Positions 50,191 through 64,000 of a DNA stretch of 64,000 bases are shown here, piece by piece. Where the stretch lies: NCBI RefSeq assembly GCF_964340395.1, contig NC_135561.1, positions 2,969,501 through 3,033,500 of the forward strand, in the 5' to 3' direction. The stretch's first letter is position 1. Each line of letters opens with the position of its first letter. The notes under the pieces were generated by a model. That model ran no database searches and was not told where the DNA came from. It worked only from the letters and a program-made list of their open reading frames with translations. The stretch is from Glandiceps talaboti. Taxonomy: Eukaryota; Hemichordata; Enteropneusta; Spengelidae. The position numbers and the translations under genes are program-made.

Positions 50191-50284
<94 letters not shown>
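50102..50284. repeat. (GACA)n-(GACG)n-(GACA)n microsatellite
   Basis: GACA units flank a central block of about 15 GACG units. It starts 57 bases after the TATG array ends. Confidence 0.98.
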
Positions 50285-51954
50285 TCGATGAAATGAGGAG
50301 TCACTAGTTGCCACTCGCAGATTCAAGCCTTTCGGCGATAATCAGGCAACTGACGATTCAACTCATGAGCTCACTTCACATAAAATATTTGTTAGGCCAA
50401 ACAATAATTGTTTCGTTCCGGTTACCCGGTCCAACCTAGGTGTTTACTGCCGACCTTAAACTTTTTTTAAATTCTAACATTGACCATAACCGGAACTACA
50501 CAATTTTTATTAGGCCTTAATATATGTAATTGTATAATAAAAACTACCTATGGTAAATGGACGATTCTACTGTGCAAGGTAATATTTATGGCGGTATTCG
50601 AAAACTAAATGCGCTCTTTTGTTGAGTTTCTTGGCGTTGATTATGCACAACTGTTTTGTTTCATTTCTATATACCACTGCTAGTGGTGCAGTCGTGTATG
50701 ACGTGCTGTTTTGATGTATTTCATGTGTGATAATGTGTTATTTTTGGTGACCCACTTCTTGAACGTATTTTCTGTATGCCCTAATTAACTATTGGTGTCA
50801 TTGGGTGCCACTACTATTTGTCGTTAATTATGTGTAACTCCCGATGAATGCATCTTGCAGTACATCTCGGTCCTGGAACAAAAATTGTAATTCTTGACAT
50901 TTTCCACAATAACGAGACATTTTATTTTCAGTTTAAGTGACAACAACAATAGTGTTATGTGTTTCGTGTCTTTGGTTGCATCACGTGTCAACGATCGTTT
51001 ATCGTTATTATTTCGTGTTGTTTTATGCTTCTTTAAAGAGAGTCAAAAATGGATGAAATGCCACAGAAACGTAATGGAAACTAAACTGATTGGTGTGTCA
51101 CCCTTATCATTAACATATGGTGCATCTTACCATGATGCATGATATAACATAACATTGTACATTTCTGAGAACAAGCACACATGTATATGGCCAGTTGTCG
51201 TCTGATGACAATTGTGAAATTTTTCATTTCTAGCAAATATTATGTTAGGCGTTTTTAGTTATAAGAGACATTTAAACAAGGACACATTTAAGTTTGATCT
51301 ATTTAATATCAATTACGTCTTTGACCAGGAGCAAATCTTTCATAAAGTGGAGATTATAGTCTTCGAGTACTTTTAACCGTATTTCAACGGACAAGTTAAA
51401 AATTCATCTCTGATCATTGTATACTGCCTTATTGAGTAAACAGACTTTTGCTTGTACTAATTGCATTTCATCTGATCAAATCCTTTGTGCAAACTCTCAT
51501 TTCGATAATTACGTTTTCTCATTTAATGTCTGACTATGAAAGGTGCATCAATATGCCCATTATCGTATCGTAAACTATCTAAGGGAGCCTTCAGTAATTA
51601 CAAGGGGAGGGCCAGACAGACTGTAGACAGGTAATTTTGCTGTTATAACATCCCACCACATTGATACTTTTTGTTTTAAAAAAAAAAACATTTATTGTTT
51701 CCCACTATTATCACCAGAGTGAGTTCGCGCCAGTATAAATTGAATGTCTGTGTTTGGATATGCCAGAACTGTCAACGACTAGATGAGCATATAACTGGCA
51801 AACTGAGGATAGAGCACAACATCTCCATTTCAACACGTTATCCCCAACATCTTGCCAATGCTGTTTTCCCTTACTACTGTGACCTGCTCCTCTCCTCACA
51901 ACAACACTAACAGTTAATTCACTGATGATATGTTATGACATTACCCAGTCCTTT
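50285..51954. other. No recognised feature
   Basis: Includes unsupported short frames near 50894-51142 and 51695-51910. No splice-framed coding was recognised. Confidence 0.5.
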
Positions 51955-51956
51955 AC

Positions 51957-51987
51957 AGTGGTGGTGGTGGTGGTGGTGGTGGTGGCG

Positions 51988-52046
<59 letters not shown>

Positions 52047-52098
52047 AGTGGTAGCGTTGGTTGTGGTAGTAGTAGTAGTAGTAATGGTGGTGGTGGTG

Positions 52099-52134
<36 letters not shown>

Positions 52135-52146
52135 GCGGTAGTGGTA

Positions 52147-52190
<44 letters not shown>

Positions 52191-52284
52191 GGTAGTAGTA
52201 GTTGTAGTAGTAGTAACAGTAGTAGTAACAGTAGTAGTAGTAGTAGTAGTAATAGTGGTGGTGGTAGTGGTGGTGTTGGTGATG

Positions 52285-52316
<32 letters not shown>

Positions 52317-52349
52317 GGTGGTGGTGGTGGTGGTGGTGGTGGTGGTAGT
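51957..52349. repeat. (GGT)n/(GTA)n trinucleotide array
   Basis: Nearly 400 bases of GGT and GTA units in alternating blocks. Poly-Val and poly-Thr frames are artefacts. Confidence 0.98.
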
Positions 52350-56244
<3,895 letters not shown>

Positions 56245-56245
56245 C

Positions 56246-56334
56246 CTACCTACCTACCTACCCACCCACCCACCTACTTACCTACCTATATATCTATCCA
56301 CCTACTTACCTACCTATATATCTATCTATCTATA

Positions 56335-56387
<53 letters not shown>

Positions 56388-56458
56388 GACTATCTATATA
56401 TATGTCTATCTATCTATCTATCTATCTATCTATCAATGTGTCTATCTAACTATGTCTA

Positions 56459-56523
<65 letters not shown>

Positions 56524-56570
56524 GTCTATCTGTCTATCTGTCTGTCTGCCCGTCTGCCTGTCTGACTATA
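56246..56570. repeat. Compound (CTAC)n, (TCTA)n, (TC)n, (TA)n, (TCTG)n
   Basis: Tetranucleotide blocks with a TC and TA block before a final TCTG part. Reading frames are repeat translations. Confidence 0.97.
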
Positions 56571-58589
56571 TCTACATATTTATATGACATATTCGATAAG
56601 CTATTTTTACATCGTGTGTGTTTTCGTGTTAGCAATTAGCATGTGTATTGCTATTCAAACTTTCAAACATATCACAGATAAACGATGTTGAGACTATCTT
56701 GATATTCAAACAATTTCAATTACACTAAAGCACCGTACTAAATACATCCTGTACATGATAGGACTTCCATGTGTTAATTATATCATTCACAAATAAATGT
56801 AAAGTTGAAAAGAGGTGATAGACAAACATTATGCAAGTACCTAGAAAAGTACGTGATGACGTAACCCGTCTTTTGGCAACGAAAATAACATCATATGATC
56901 AGACAAAACCATATGTTCCAAACCAACAAATGAGTGTCAATGGTCTGATTTGCATATATACAAATGAACAGGACACGAAATATATATTTATATCTTTAAA
57001 TAGAACTGTCAGCAGTTCAATGTCTATATATAACATCTACAAATTGTGCAGGTGGACAGGTGTCGTTAATATGACATTCCACCCAATCTACAGTATCATT
57101 ACCTTAGTACAGTGGATGGGCAGTGACATACAACCCGCGAAATAATATTGGTGTGTTTGCTTGCTCGTGGTAGACTGGAATGAGACAAGTTTCATGCAAA
57201 GATTTAGGATGTAATTAGCGTATAACATATCAAAGCATAAACACCGCATGAGCCAGGATCCCATAACTGAAAAAAAATGTTTACTGATAGGATGTCACAA
57301 GATATAGCCATCGACTACGACTATTAAGTATGACAATCTTTTTTTTAATTTGAATATTGAATGTATATGTGACACTATAACTTCAAACAAACTAGTCAAA
57401 GCGTCGCCTGAGCCTACATCAGAAGAACCACCTGTTGTTTAATTACCAGTCGTTTTATTGTTTTACCTCATTTTGTCATTTTGTCCTTCAATCAGAGTAA
57501 CTTCATTCAAGAAAACGCACCAGGTTTTTTTCGTGGGTTGTATACCTTACTGACAATTACTTAATATCTGGATTTGCACATTGAAGCTAGCATGATCACA
57601 CCTCTCCTTTGTTTGTTCAAAATCTATAGCCATGTTATGACTAAACTTACATCATTCTGTCATATCTACTTTGTATTAATCATTCTTGAGCAAGATTATT
57701 AGATATTATGAACACGAATTGCGCCATGTGAATGGAAACGTTGCAACCCATAAGACTTGTGCGTACACTTTAATACAAGATGCAAAGTGAATGCAATGTG
57801 TGGGTACAAAACTAAGGAAAACAAATGAGTCTTGTAGCTTCAAGCATTATGAAATTTAAAATGTATTAAAAAGTGAAGAAAAGTGGACACCGCCCTTACT
57901 TGTGTGCGTGTGTCTGTGTGTCTGTGTAATACACATGACATATGCTTTGGTTCTCCACCTGACAATCGGAAACACACCAACTCTGATAGTGCGTTGAGCT
58001 GCTTCTAAATATTTTATGTGACACAAAACAGTTCACATTTCCTTGTCACTCTCTACTCCCTGAATAATTAAAATGGTGGCAATCTATACTTTCAATAAAA
58101 CACTATAGGATTCCTTTATTCAGCTTAATTTCAGTAGAGTGAATACATTTTGTTGACTTACAATGATCAACATGTATGATTAACACTCACAATACATCGC
58201 GATACTTAAACTGAATAGAAATGCCTATTTTTGCTAATATTGAGACAGGCAGCATTATGTTTGTACAATATCCCTTTGATTAACTTCTCTTTCAAAAAAG
58301 GTGAAACTTGATACTCTTTTGGGTACCAAAGGAATCAACACTATCCTGTTTATTGTCAAATTGGAAACTTTTATGTGTACAAAGGGAGTGTGGGGAATTG
58401 AATGTCATCTACGCCATTCCGTAGCTTGCAATTGGTTGGCAGATAAACACCAAGTGTCTTAAAATGTGGTCTGAGGCTTTGTGACGATGCTAGCAGTGTT
58501 GATAGAAAACAGTTGGTATTACTGTAACTATGAATATAACAATAGAAAGGTATGCTTTGTCCTTATTGTTTTGGTGGTGTTTTTGGTGG
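56571..58589. other. No recognised feature; 104-codon open frame at 56831-57145
   Basis: The frame encodes a mixed-composition product (…VRDDVTRLLATKITSYD…) free of simple repeats. No known motif, splice context or start signal supports it as a gene. Confidence 0.4.
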
Positions 58590-58595
58590 GGCTTG

Positions 58596-58626
<31 letters not shown>

Positions 58627-58697
58627 GGAGGTGGTGGTGGTGGTGGTGGTGGTGGTGGTGGTGGTGGTGGTGGTGGTGGTGGTGGTGGTGGTGGTAA
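58590..58697. repeat. (TTG)n and (GGT)n trinucleotide arrays
   Basis: About 10 TTG units followed by about 22 GGT units. Confidence 0.97.
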
Positions 58698-58734
58698 CTA
58701 TGTTGATACTTACACATCCACACGCTAGGTTTAC

Positions 58735-58960
58735 CTACATACCTACCTACCTACATGCACGCACGCGCGCAGATAGACATACATACATACATACATACAT
58801 ACATACATACATACATACATACATGTATGCACGCACGCACACACACACACACACATATACATACATACATACATACATACATACATACATACATACATAC
58901 ATACATACATACATACATACATACATACATACATACATACATACATACATACATACATAC
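58735..58960. repeat. (CATA)n microsatellite with CACG/CA interruption
   Basis: CTAC, CACG, CATA, a CACG/CA middle part, and then about 26 further CATA units. Confidence 0.97.
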
Positions 58961-60944
58961 CCAATTCATAAATTATGAAAAGTTGATATGCATGAGCTTT
59001 TTAGAATTTCCTTCTTTGTTAGAGATGGAAAGCGGGAGTGTTGTGTATATGAGTGTAATGTACCTTCGAAATATAATTGAAAGAGGGGTAACATCAAAAC
59101 ATATGAGACATATATGTTGGTCAACACTGTAGTGTATAAAAATGAAATGGTAATAAGGACTAGACGGTTTCACAATAATGATCACTTGACGTCTATTTCC
59201 TCCTAGGCGATTTTGCACAATAAGGTTACACTCACCTGTGTATATGTGTGTGATGAAGGAGTGTCTTCTTGCTTTATATTGACATTAAAATTAAGGTTCA
59301 CCAAATATGTACACATACTGACTTGTTATGTGGGATGGGTATGAATCGTGATGTAATCAACCTGTAACTGTGCAATATTTTTTTTGAAATCTGTCCATTC
59401 CAGGACCCTATGTAACCTAGCATCTATAAGGGATAACAGGCCATTTTATTTTAGTGCTGGAATTCACACTTTCCAATATATAGTGTGTTTTTATAAATTA
59501 TTCCCGTTTCAATGTTTCAAAAACCCAAGTCACTGTCTAACCACAATGAATTTACAAGATAAACAACCTCATTTATTTAATGAATACATGCTATTATAAT
59601 AATTGGTAGCTGGTAGCATGTGAGTAGTATGTAATTAGCAATCAATTCATATGGTTGTTATCATAACAGTGACTCAGATGTGGCCTCATTTAAAGGCGAA
59701 AGCCGACTTTTCAATCATTTTCAACAACAACAACAATAACATCGTCGTTTAGCCTCTCTGAAATAGAGACATTAGGCAAATATCTGGCTTAGAAGAGGCC
59801 TGAAGACAAAGTTATTAGGAGCTCCTAAACTCTTTAACCCTTGCCCAAGCAATGCTAAGGCAATTATTTAAAGCGATTAGGAGCCCCTAAATGTGTTTGT
59901 TTCCCAGCATGCCCCAGTGTACAGAATACCTCTTTCTAAGCCGGGTTATTCAATTCTGATACCAGTTAAACTATAGTTTAAAGAGTCGTCGCGATACAGA
60001 GTTGATCTGGTTGGCTGGGTCCTAAACATGACGCAATCCAGCTAACATAAAATCAACCCTACCTTTGTTCCCGATTTAGGAGGAACGTGTTTTTTCAAAA
60101 CTAAATACATCATCATGGGTTGACTAAAACCTTTACAAAGGTTACTATTTTGATAAAATCACAGTTAATCCGATGATATAAACATTGTCATATAAACCAG
60201 GTAAATGTTTAATACAAGAGATGTATGCAGAGAGACTGTGTCCTTTCGATTCGACAACAATCTGCCCATGCATGTACTCACTGACAGGTGTATGACTATA
60301 TTCTTTCAGTGTGGCTTACTCTGCATAAATGACACAAACATAGCATTGATATCCCAGATCATTCTATTTATTTCTCTTGACATCTTATGAACTCAATGTG
60401 TCCATTGTGATTAGTTTACTAATCATTTAATAAAATTGTGAATGCAAACTAATTCTATAGGAAATTGTGAGAGATCTGATGAATAATTCTTCCCCAGAAA
60501 CATATAAAGGGCTTGGATGAATTAAATATACTTAGCGCGCAATGTATTCATATTCTATAAATTAGCTTATGTACAAATACGATGCCGTATACTACCTTTG
60601 TGTGAACGAGATAAATGCCAGTGACCTAGCGAAGGAAACTTTATCTTGATCCCATGTCTGCCTAGAATTGATGATGGTTAATAACGGCGATATTCAAAGG
60701 GAATCCTTATGTGTTCAAACAATCAATCAACAAGTGTTAATTGACCTTGAAGAATACTATACAACTAAATGTTTTAGGAGTATTTTGTGTAAGGAAAACG
60801 ATTAATAGTTAATATCCTAATCAGGACTGATATGGTGAAAGGTTCACAAATGTCAAACGTCGTGTTCTAGCTTTTGTATCAGTGATGGTGGTTTCCAAGG
60901 TTACGTGTCTTTCCAAATTGTACCTAAATAAGTTCTTAGGTCAG
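58961..60944. other. Mostly featureless; duplicated 14-base palindrome
   Basis: TTAGGAGCTCCTAA (59815-59828) and TTAGGAGCCCCTAA (59877-59890) lie 62 bases apart within what may be an old dispersed repeat (about 59750-60050). No gene recognised. Confidence 0.5.
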
Positions 60945-61190
60945 AGAGAGAGAGAGAGGGGGGGAGGGAGGGGGACATTATCAAACAATACATGGCACAT
61001 CTTTCGCTTGAATGGTCGAGGAAAAACGATCCATGAAAACACATTGACCTCACACCGTTGCTTTATTTATTTATATATTTATTTTTTGTTTGATGGTCTG
61101 TTTTTTGTGTTGTTGTTTTGTTTTGTTTTTTTTGGGGGGGTTTGGGTTTGTTTGTTTGTTTTTTGTTTGTTTGTTTGTTTGTTTGTTTGT

Positions 61191-61226
<36 letters not shown>

Positions 61227-61230
61227 TGGG
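60945..61230. repeat. (GA)n/(GGGA)n tract and T/G-rich (TTTG)n-(TTG)n array
   Basis: A short purine repeat at 60945-60974. From about 61075 the + strand is almost only T and G with TTTG and TTG blocks to 61225. Confidence 0.93.
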
Positions 61231-61689
61231 GGGTAGGATATAATTACTTCCGTAAGCTTGCCACTTTCCTGATTTTCGATCTGATACAATATTTCTCACA
61301 GTATACTCTTTGGAAAATGTGATTCTCTATTACTAGATGAACTTCTTTAAAAAAAATGTAAACAGTATATATTTGTAATGTTCGACAAGAATTAGGTAAC
61401 CTGTCTGCAATCATTGTATAATTGTGTCTGCTAAAGTAAAAATTGCTAAGGTCGTGTATTCAGTGTACCGTTCACTAGTTTATTGTATTCGCAACTGTCT
61501 AAACGACTGATAAATTGTGCTTTCAATCTTAACAGTTCATTGACATCGCCATATTGCTTATTTATTTGAGGTGTAGTTGTGTCTTTTGTATACTGTATTT
61601 GAGCTATATAGATTTCATATTTAGAATGAGTTGGTGTCTTATTTGAACTCTAGCTGATTCTTGTTTCATCTACATTTTGCGTCTTACAG

Positions 61690-61787
61690 TATGGCACATC
61701 AAGGTATAAACCATGAAGTCGAACAAACTAAAGTACTGCAAAAATTGATTGTACCGTACGACAAAAGAGTACGACCTGATGCTCACA
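61690..61787 (+). CDS. Gene 2 exon: N-terminal helix and YDKRVRPD motif
   Basis: Acceptor cttacag, donor gtaagt. One base completes an upstream codon, then 32 codons and one base follow. The stretch VLQKLIVPYDKRVRPDAH matches the first helix and the YDxRxRP motif found at the start of the mature extracellular domain in GABA-A, glycine and related receptors. The ATG at 61691 is in frame, but it is unlikely to be the start because no signal peptide follows it. Confidence 0.85.
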
Positions 61788-61967
61788 GTAAGTTATATAC
61801 GTTACATACAGTTGGTTAATAATTGCTCCTTATGAACAAACCTGTGTGTGCCTGTGTCTGTCTGTGTCTGTGTCTGTCTGTCTGACTGTCTGTATGTCTG
61901 TGTGTATATATGTGTGTGCGTCTGTGTGTGTGGATGTGTATGTGTATGTGTGCGTCTGTGTGTGTGG

Positions 61968-62012
<45 letters not shown>

Positions 62013-62848
62013 TGCATGTGTTTGCATTAATCGTTGTCTCGTTTTATTTTTAGATCCTACATATATACAAATAAGTTTAGATATTAAATCGTTCCACTCG
62101 GTATCTGAAACAGATATGGTAAGATATTTCAATGTACACTGTCTTTTCTATGGTAATATCTCTTTTTATATGTATTTCTACACCTTCTATGTTCCCTGCT
62201 AACTGTACTATATGATTTGCGTTCAACTTTGTATTGCTGTACATGTTTGTTTTTTCTTTTTTTTTGTATTATGTATAATCATTTATTATATTTTATTTTA
62301 TATGACATTATATTATACTATGTTATGTTATGTTATGTTACGTTCCTTCCTTTTGTTTACGCACTGCATTATAGTGTATTGTTACAATACTGCATTGCAT
62401 AGTGTTGTATTGTATCGTATAGTATCGTATCGCATAACATTGTTTTGTACTGTATTGCATTGTATTGTATTGTATTGTATTATTTTGCATTGTATTGTTT
62501 TGTATTGTATTGTATTGTATTGTATTATATTGTATTGTATTGTATTGTAATGTATTGTATTGTAATTGCATTGTATTGTATTGTAATTGCATTGTTCAAT
62601 ATGTATTTTTTATTGTTGGTATTTCCATAGGATTTATCCGTTATGTTATACTTTCAACAAGAATGGAACGATCCAAGGTTGAAACATAATTTAACTAAAC
62701 CTTTGACCTTGACTGGTTCAGTTGCTGACATGATTTGGCTACCAGACACATTCTTTAACGATGCAAAAAAAACTGAAGTACACTCGTCTCCAAAGCCCAA
62801 CAGCATGCTTCGAATATTTCAAGAAGGTGACATCTTCTACAGCTTACT
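61690..62848 (+). CDS. Cys-loop ligand-gated chloride channel subunit (GABA-A/glycine receptor-like), gene 2, partial at both ends
   Basis: Three exons, 61690-61787, 62054-62118 and 62631-62848, join in one frame and encode the first part of the extracellular domain: helix and motif YDKRVRPD, the strand ending [10 protein letters not shown], loop D (VMLYFQQEW) and loop A (IWLPDTFF). Exon phases equal those of gene 1 and the shared main exon is about 60% identical by hand count, so the two are tandem paralogues. The Cys-loop exon, pore and M4 are not in the remaining 1.15 kb and must lie past the window end. The signal-peptide exon is not confidently located. Anion selectivity is inferred from gene 1, as the pore is not visible here. 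Confidence 0.9.
61840..62010. repeat. (TCTG)n and (TG)n microsatellite in gene 2 intron
   Basis: TCTG units grade into TG units ending about 45 bases before the acceptor of the 62054 exon. Confidence 0.95.
62054..62118 (+). CDS. Gene 2 exon: N-terminal beta strand (…SLDI…SVSETDM)
   Basis: Acceptor ttttag, donor gtaaga. It completes an Asn codon and adds 21 residues ending [10 protein letters not shown], matching the gene 1 exon at 19579-19646 with the same phases. A (TG)n microsatellite fills much of the intron before it. Confidence 0.88.
62265..62602. repeat. Pentanucleotide (TTATG)n and (TTGTA)n array in gene 2 intron
   Basis: Imperfect five-base units of TTATA, TTATG and TTGTA/ATTGC. The same pentanucleotide in the other orientation (AATAC) forms the array at 48.5 kb. 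Confidence 0.93.
62631..62848 (+). CDS. Gene 2 exon: loop D and loop A
   Basis: Acceptor ttccatag, donor gtaagt. It encodes 72 residues plus two bases, one codon shorter than the gene 1 exon because of a gap just before loop A. Seen: DLSVMLYFQQEW, NDPRLKHN with an N-L-T sequon, IWLPDTFF and GDIFYSL. As in gene 1, the loop D arginine position is Gln. A TTGTA pentanucleotide array ends about 35 bases before the exon. Confidence 0.92.
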
Positions 62849-63312
62849 GTAAGTTTTTTTGCAATTGGTGAATATGGATGATAAGACATAAATTGTGGGA
62901 TAAGTCTTTCCTTCATTCAGGGAACGAGCAGAATTTACGGCAGGGGCTGGAGAATAAATGGGGGGGGGCATGGAAAAAATTATGATAATCTGAGAGGGGC
63001 ACATTGAGTTTTTTACTCTCGATTTGTAACTTTTTGGACCATTCGGTGCCATTGTAAATTTTCTTACTTTGCCAGAAGATAGTACACTTCATTTACATGT
63101 ATTTAATTGAGGCAGGTGATAGCCTCATGTATACGTCTATGTGTCCACCTTAACATCACTCTCACCTAAATATGTTCTTCCCAGCCCTATCCCCACCCTC
63201 ACCCCCGTCTACACCACTTCGCTTGTCTAAAGTATTTGTTTCATGAGTGAAATATATACTCGGTTTCATCGAAATGTATAATATCGCACTCGCCTGTTGC
63301 AATATCCAGATT

Positions 63313-63537
63313 AGACTCTCTCACAGTCCTTGAAGCTTCGCATAAATAGCTAAAACTTGGGTTGTTTTGTATGTATCTCCTGCATAATTGTACTGAATGT
63401 ACTAGTATCCCAGTATCCCTAGCCCTGTAATGTGCGCCCTCATCGATCACATAGGGCTAATATTTTGTTGATGTGTCAGGCGAAACAACCCAAGTTTTAG
63501 CTATTTATGCGAAGCTTCAAGGACTGTGAGGGAGTCT
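63313..63537. repeat. 55-bp inverted repeat with ~115-base spacer (fold-back)
   Basis: Left arm 63313-63366 (agactctctcacagtccttg…aacccaag reading in reverse) and right arm 63483-63537 match almost perfectly, with one or two changes. CGAAAC sits at the inner edge of the right arm, as in the other fold-back families, but no intact CTGATGA precedes it. Confidence 0.9.
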
Positions 63538-63920
63538 ATATCTAGATATTACACTCGTCTGGTGCAATATCCAGATATTACATTATTTGAACGCAATGAT
63601 GTTGATTCTAAGCTTTGCAACGCATGTTTACTGATAAATTATACACGTCTAATTATATAAGGCGCAAAATAAGCTTAAGGTATATTTTAGTTTAAGCAGA
63701 CTTAGATTCATTCCTTTGTTCTCATTTTTTGAGCGTTTGGGGGTTCTGGGTTTGCACGCAAAACTAAAAATAGTACAAACCCCGGAACATTAAATAAGCC
63801 CAAAAAACAAAACATATGCATCAACGCTCCAATTACTGCAACTAGTCTCACATTGTGTAAATTGTATGTTGACTTCAATGCCTACACATTGCTTAAATTG
63901 GAACTACAAGGAATGTATGC

Positions 63921-63989
63921 TCCCTGTGGAGTAGTGGTTAGGATTAGCAGTCGGTAGGTTATGGGTTCGAATCCCACTGGAAACAGGGA
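63921..63989 (+). mobile_element. tRNA-like sequence, probably a SINE head running off the window
   Basis: TCCCTGT and ACAGGGA can form a perfect 7-bp acceptor-like stem. An A-box-like TAGTGGTTAGGA (63932) and a perfect B box GGTTCGAATCC (63964) are present. No proper anticodon arm is seen, and extra bases lie between the T arm and the acceptor strand, so it is not an ordinary tRNA gene. Confidence 0.5.
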
Positions 63990-64000
63990 CTCTGGGATAG

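Larger units (their letters stand above)
62849..64000 (+). other. Gene 2 intron (continues past the window)
   Basis: Starts gtaagt. No Cys-loop exon is present. It contains a long inverted repeat and a tRNA-like SINE head. Confidence 0.75.

Noticed and set aside
49605-50304. Open frames up to about 230 codons on both strands
   Set aside because: They are translations of TATG and GACA/GACG microsatellites (CMYV, HTYI, RQTD, CLSV repeats), not genes.
60480-60510. CTGATGA…GAAAC resembling a hammerhead core
   Set aside because: The bases between cannot form a stem II and no helix III or stem I is possible, so chance.

Overview
The window is animal nuclear DNA. It is AT-rich, very dense in long tetra-, tri-, penta- and dinucleotide microsatellites, and carries only spliced genes with GT-AG introns, several of them kilobases long. 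The recognisable protein coding consists of two neighbouring genes on the + strand for Cys-loop (pentameric) ligand-gated chloride channel subunits of the GABA-A/glycine receptor group. tRNA-derived SINEs, a LINE-like tail, fold-back repeats and minisatellite-bearing elements fit a marine invertebrate genome. A hemichordate or other invertebrate deuterostome is my best guess, a lophotrochozoan is possible, and the species cannot be fixed from the sequence. Layout: 1-19.5 kb is non-coding as far as I can see, with microsatellites, two copies of a hairpin + (TCTG)n + ~143-bp-repeat element (8.2 and 14.4 kb), and a SINE abutting an 84-bp direct duplication (9.4/10.1 kb). From 19579 to 35881 lie seven exons of receptor gene 1, from just after the first beta strand through the Cys-loop, M1, M2 (PAR anion-selectivity motif), M3 and M4 to a stop codon. 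The 5' exon(s) with the signal peptide were not found. From 35.9 to 61.7 kb lies intergenic or 5'-intronic DNA: a SINE (41.4 kb), a LINE-like 3' tail (43.1 kb), a weak candidate signal-peptide exon (43.87 kb), a nested fold-back array in TA repeats (45.6-46.3 kb) and many simple repeats. From 61690 to the window end lie three exons of receptor gene 2, a close tandem paralogue whose Cys-loop and transmembrane exons must be beyond 64000. The two genes share intron positions and phases and about 60% identity by hand count in the main shared exon, so this is a local gene duplication. Gene 1 keeps the chloride-channel architecture but lacks several residues that bind GABA or glycine in vertebrate receptors, so its ligand is open. 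The most unusual non-coding signal is a (TA)n-bordered fold-back repeat family whose copies at 19.1 and 45.9 kb contain a hammerhead-ribozyme-like core (CTGANGA, a short stem-loop, GAAAC, a minimal helix III and GTT). A second fold-back family with a similar core sits in an intron of gene 1 at 33.3 kb. Hammerhead motifs of this compact kind are known from Penelope-like retroelements. Activity and family assignment are inference.
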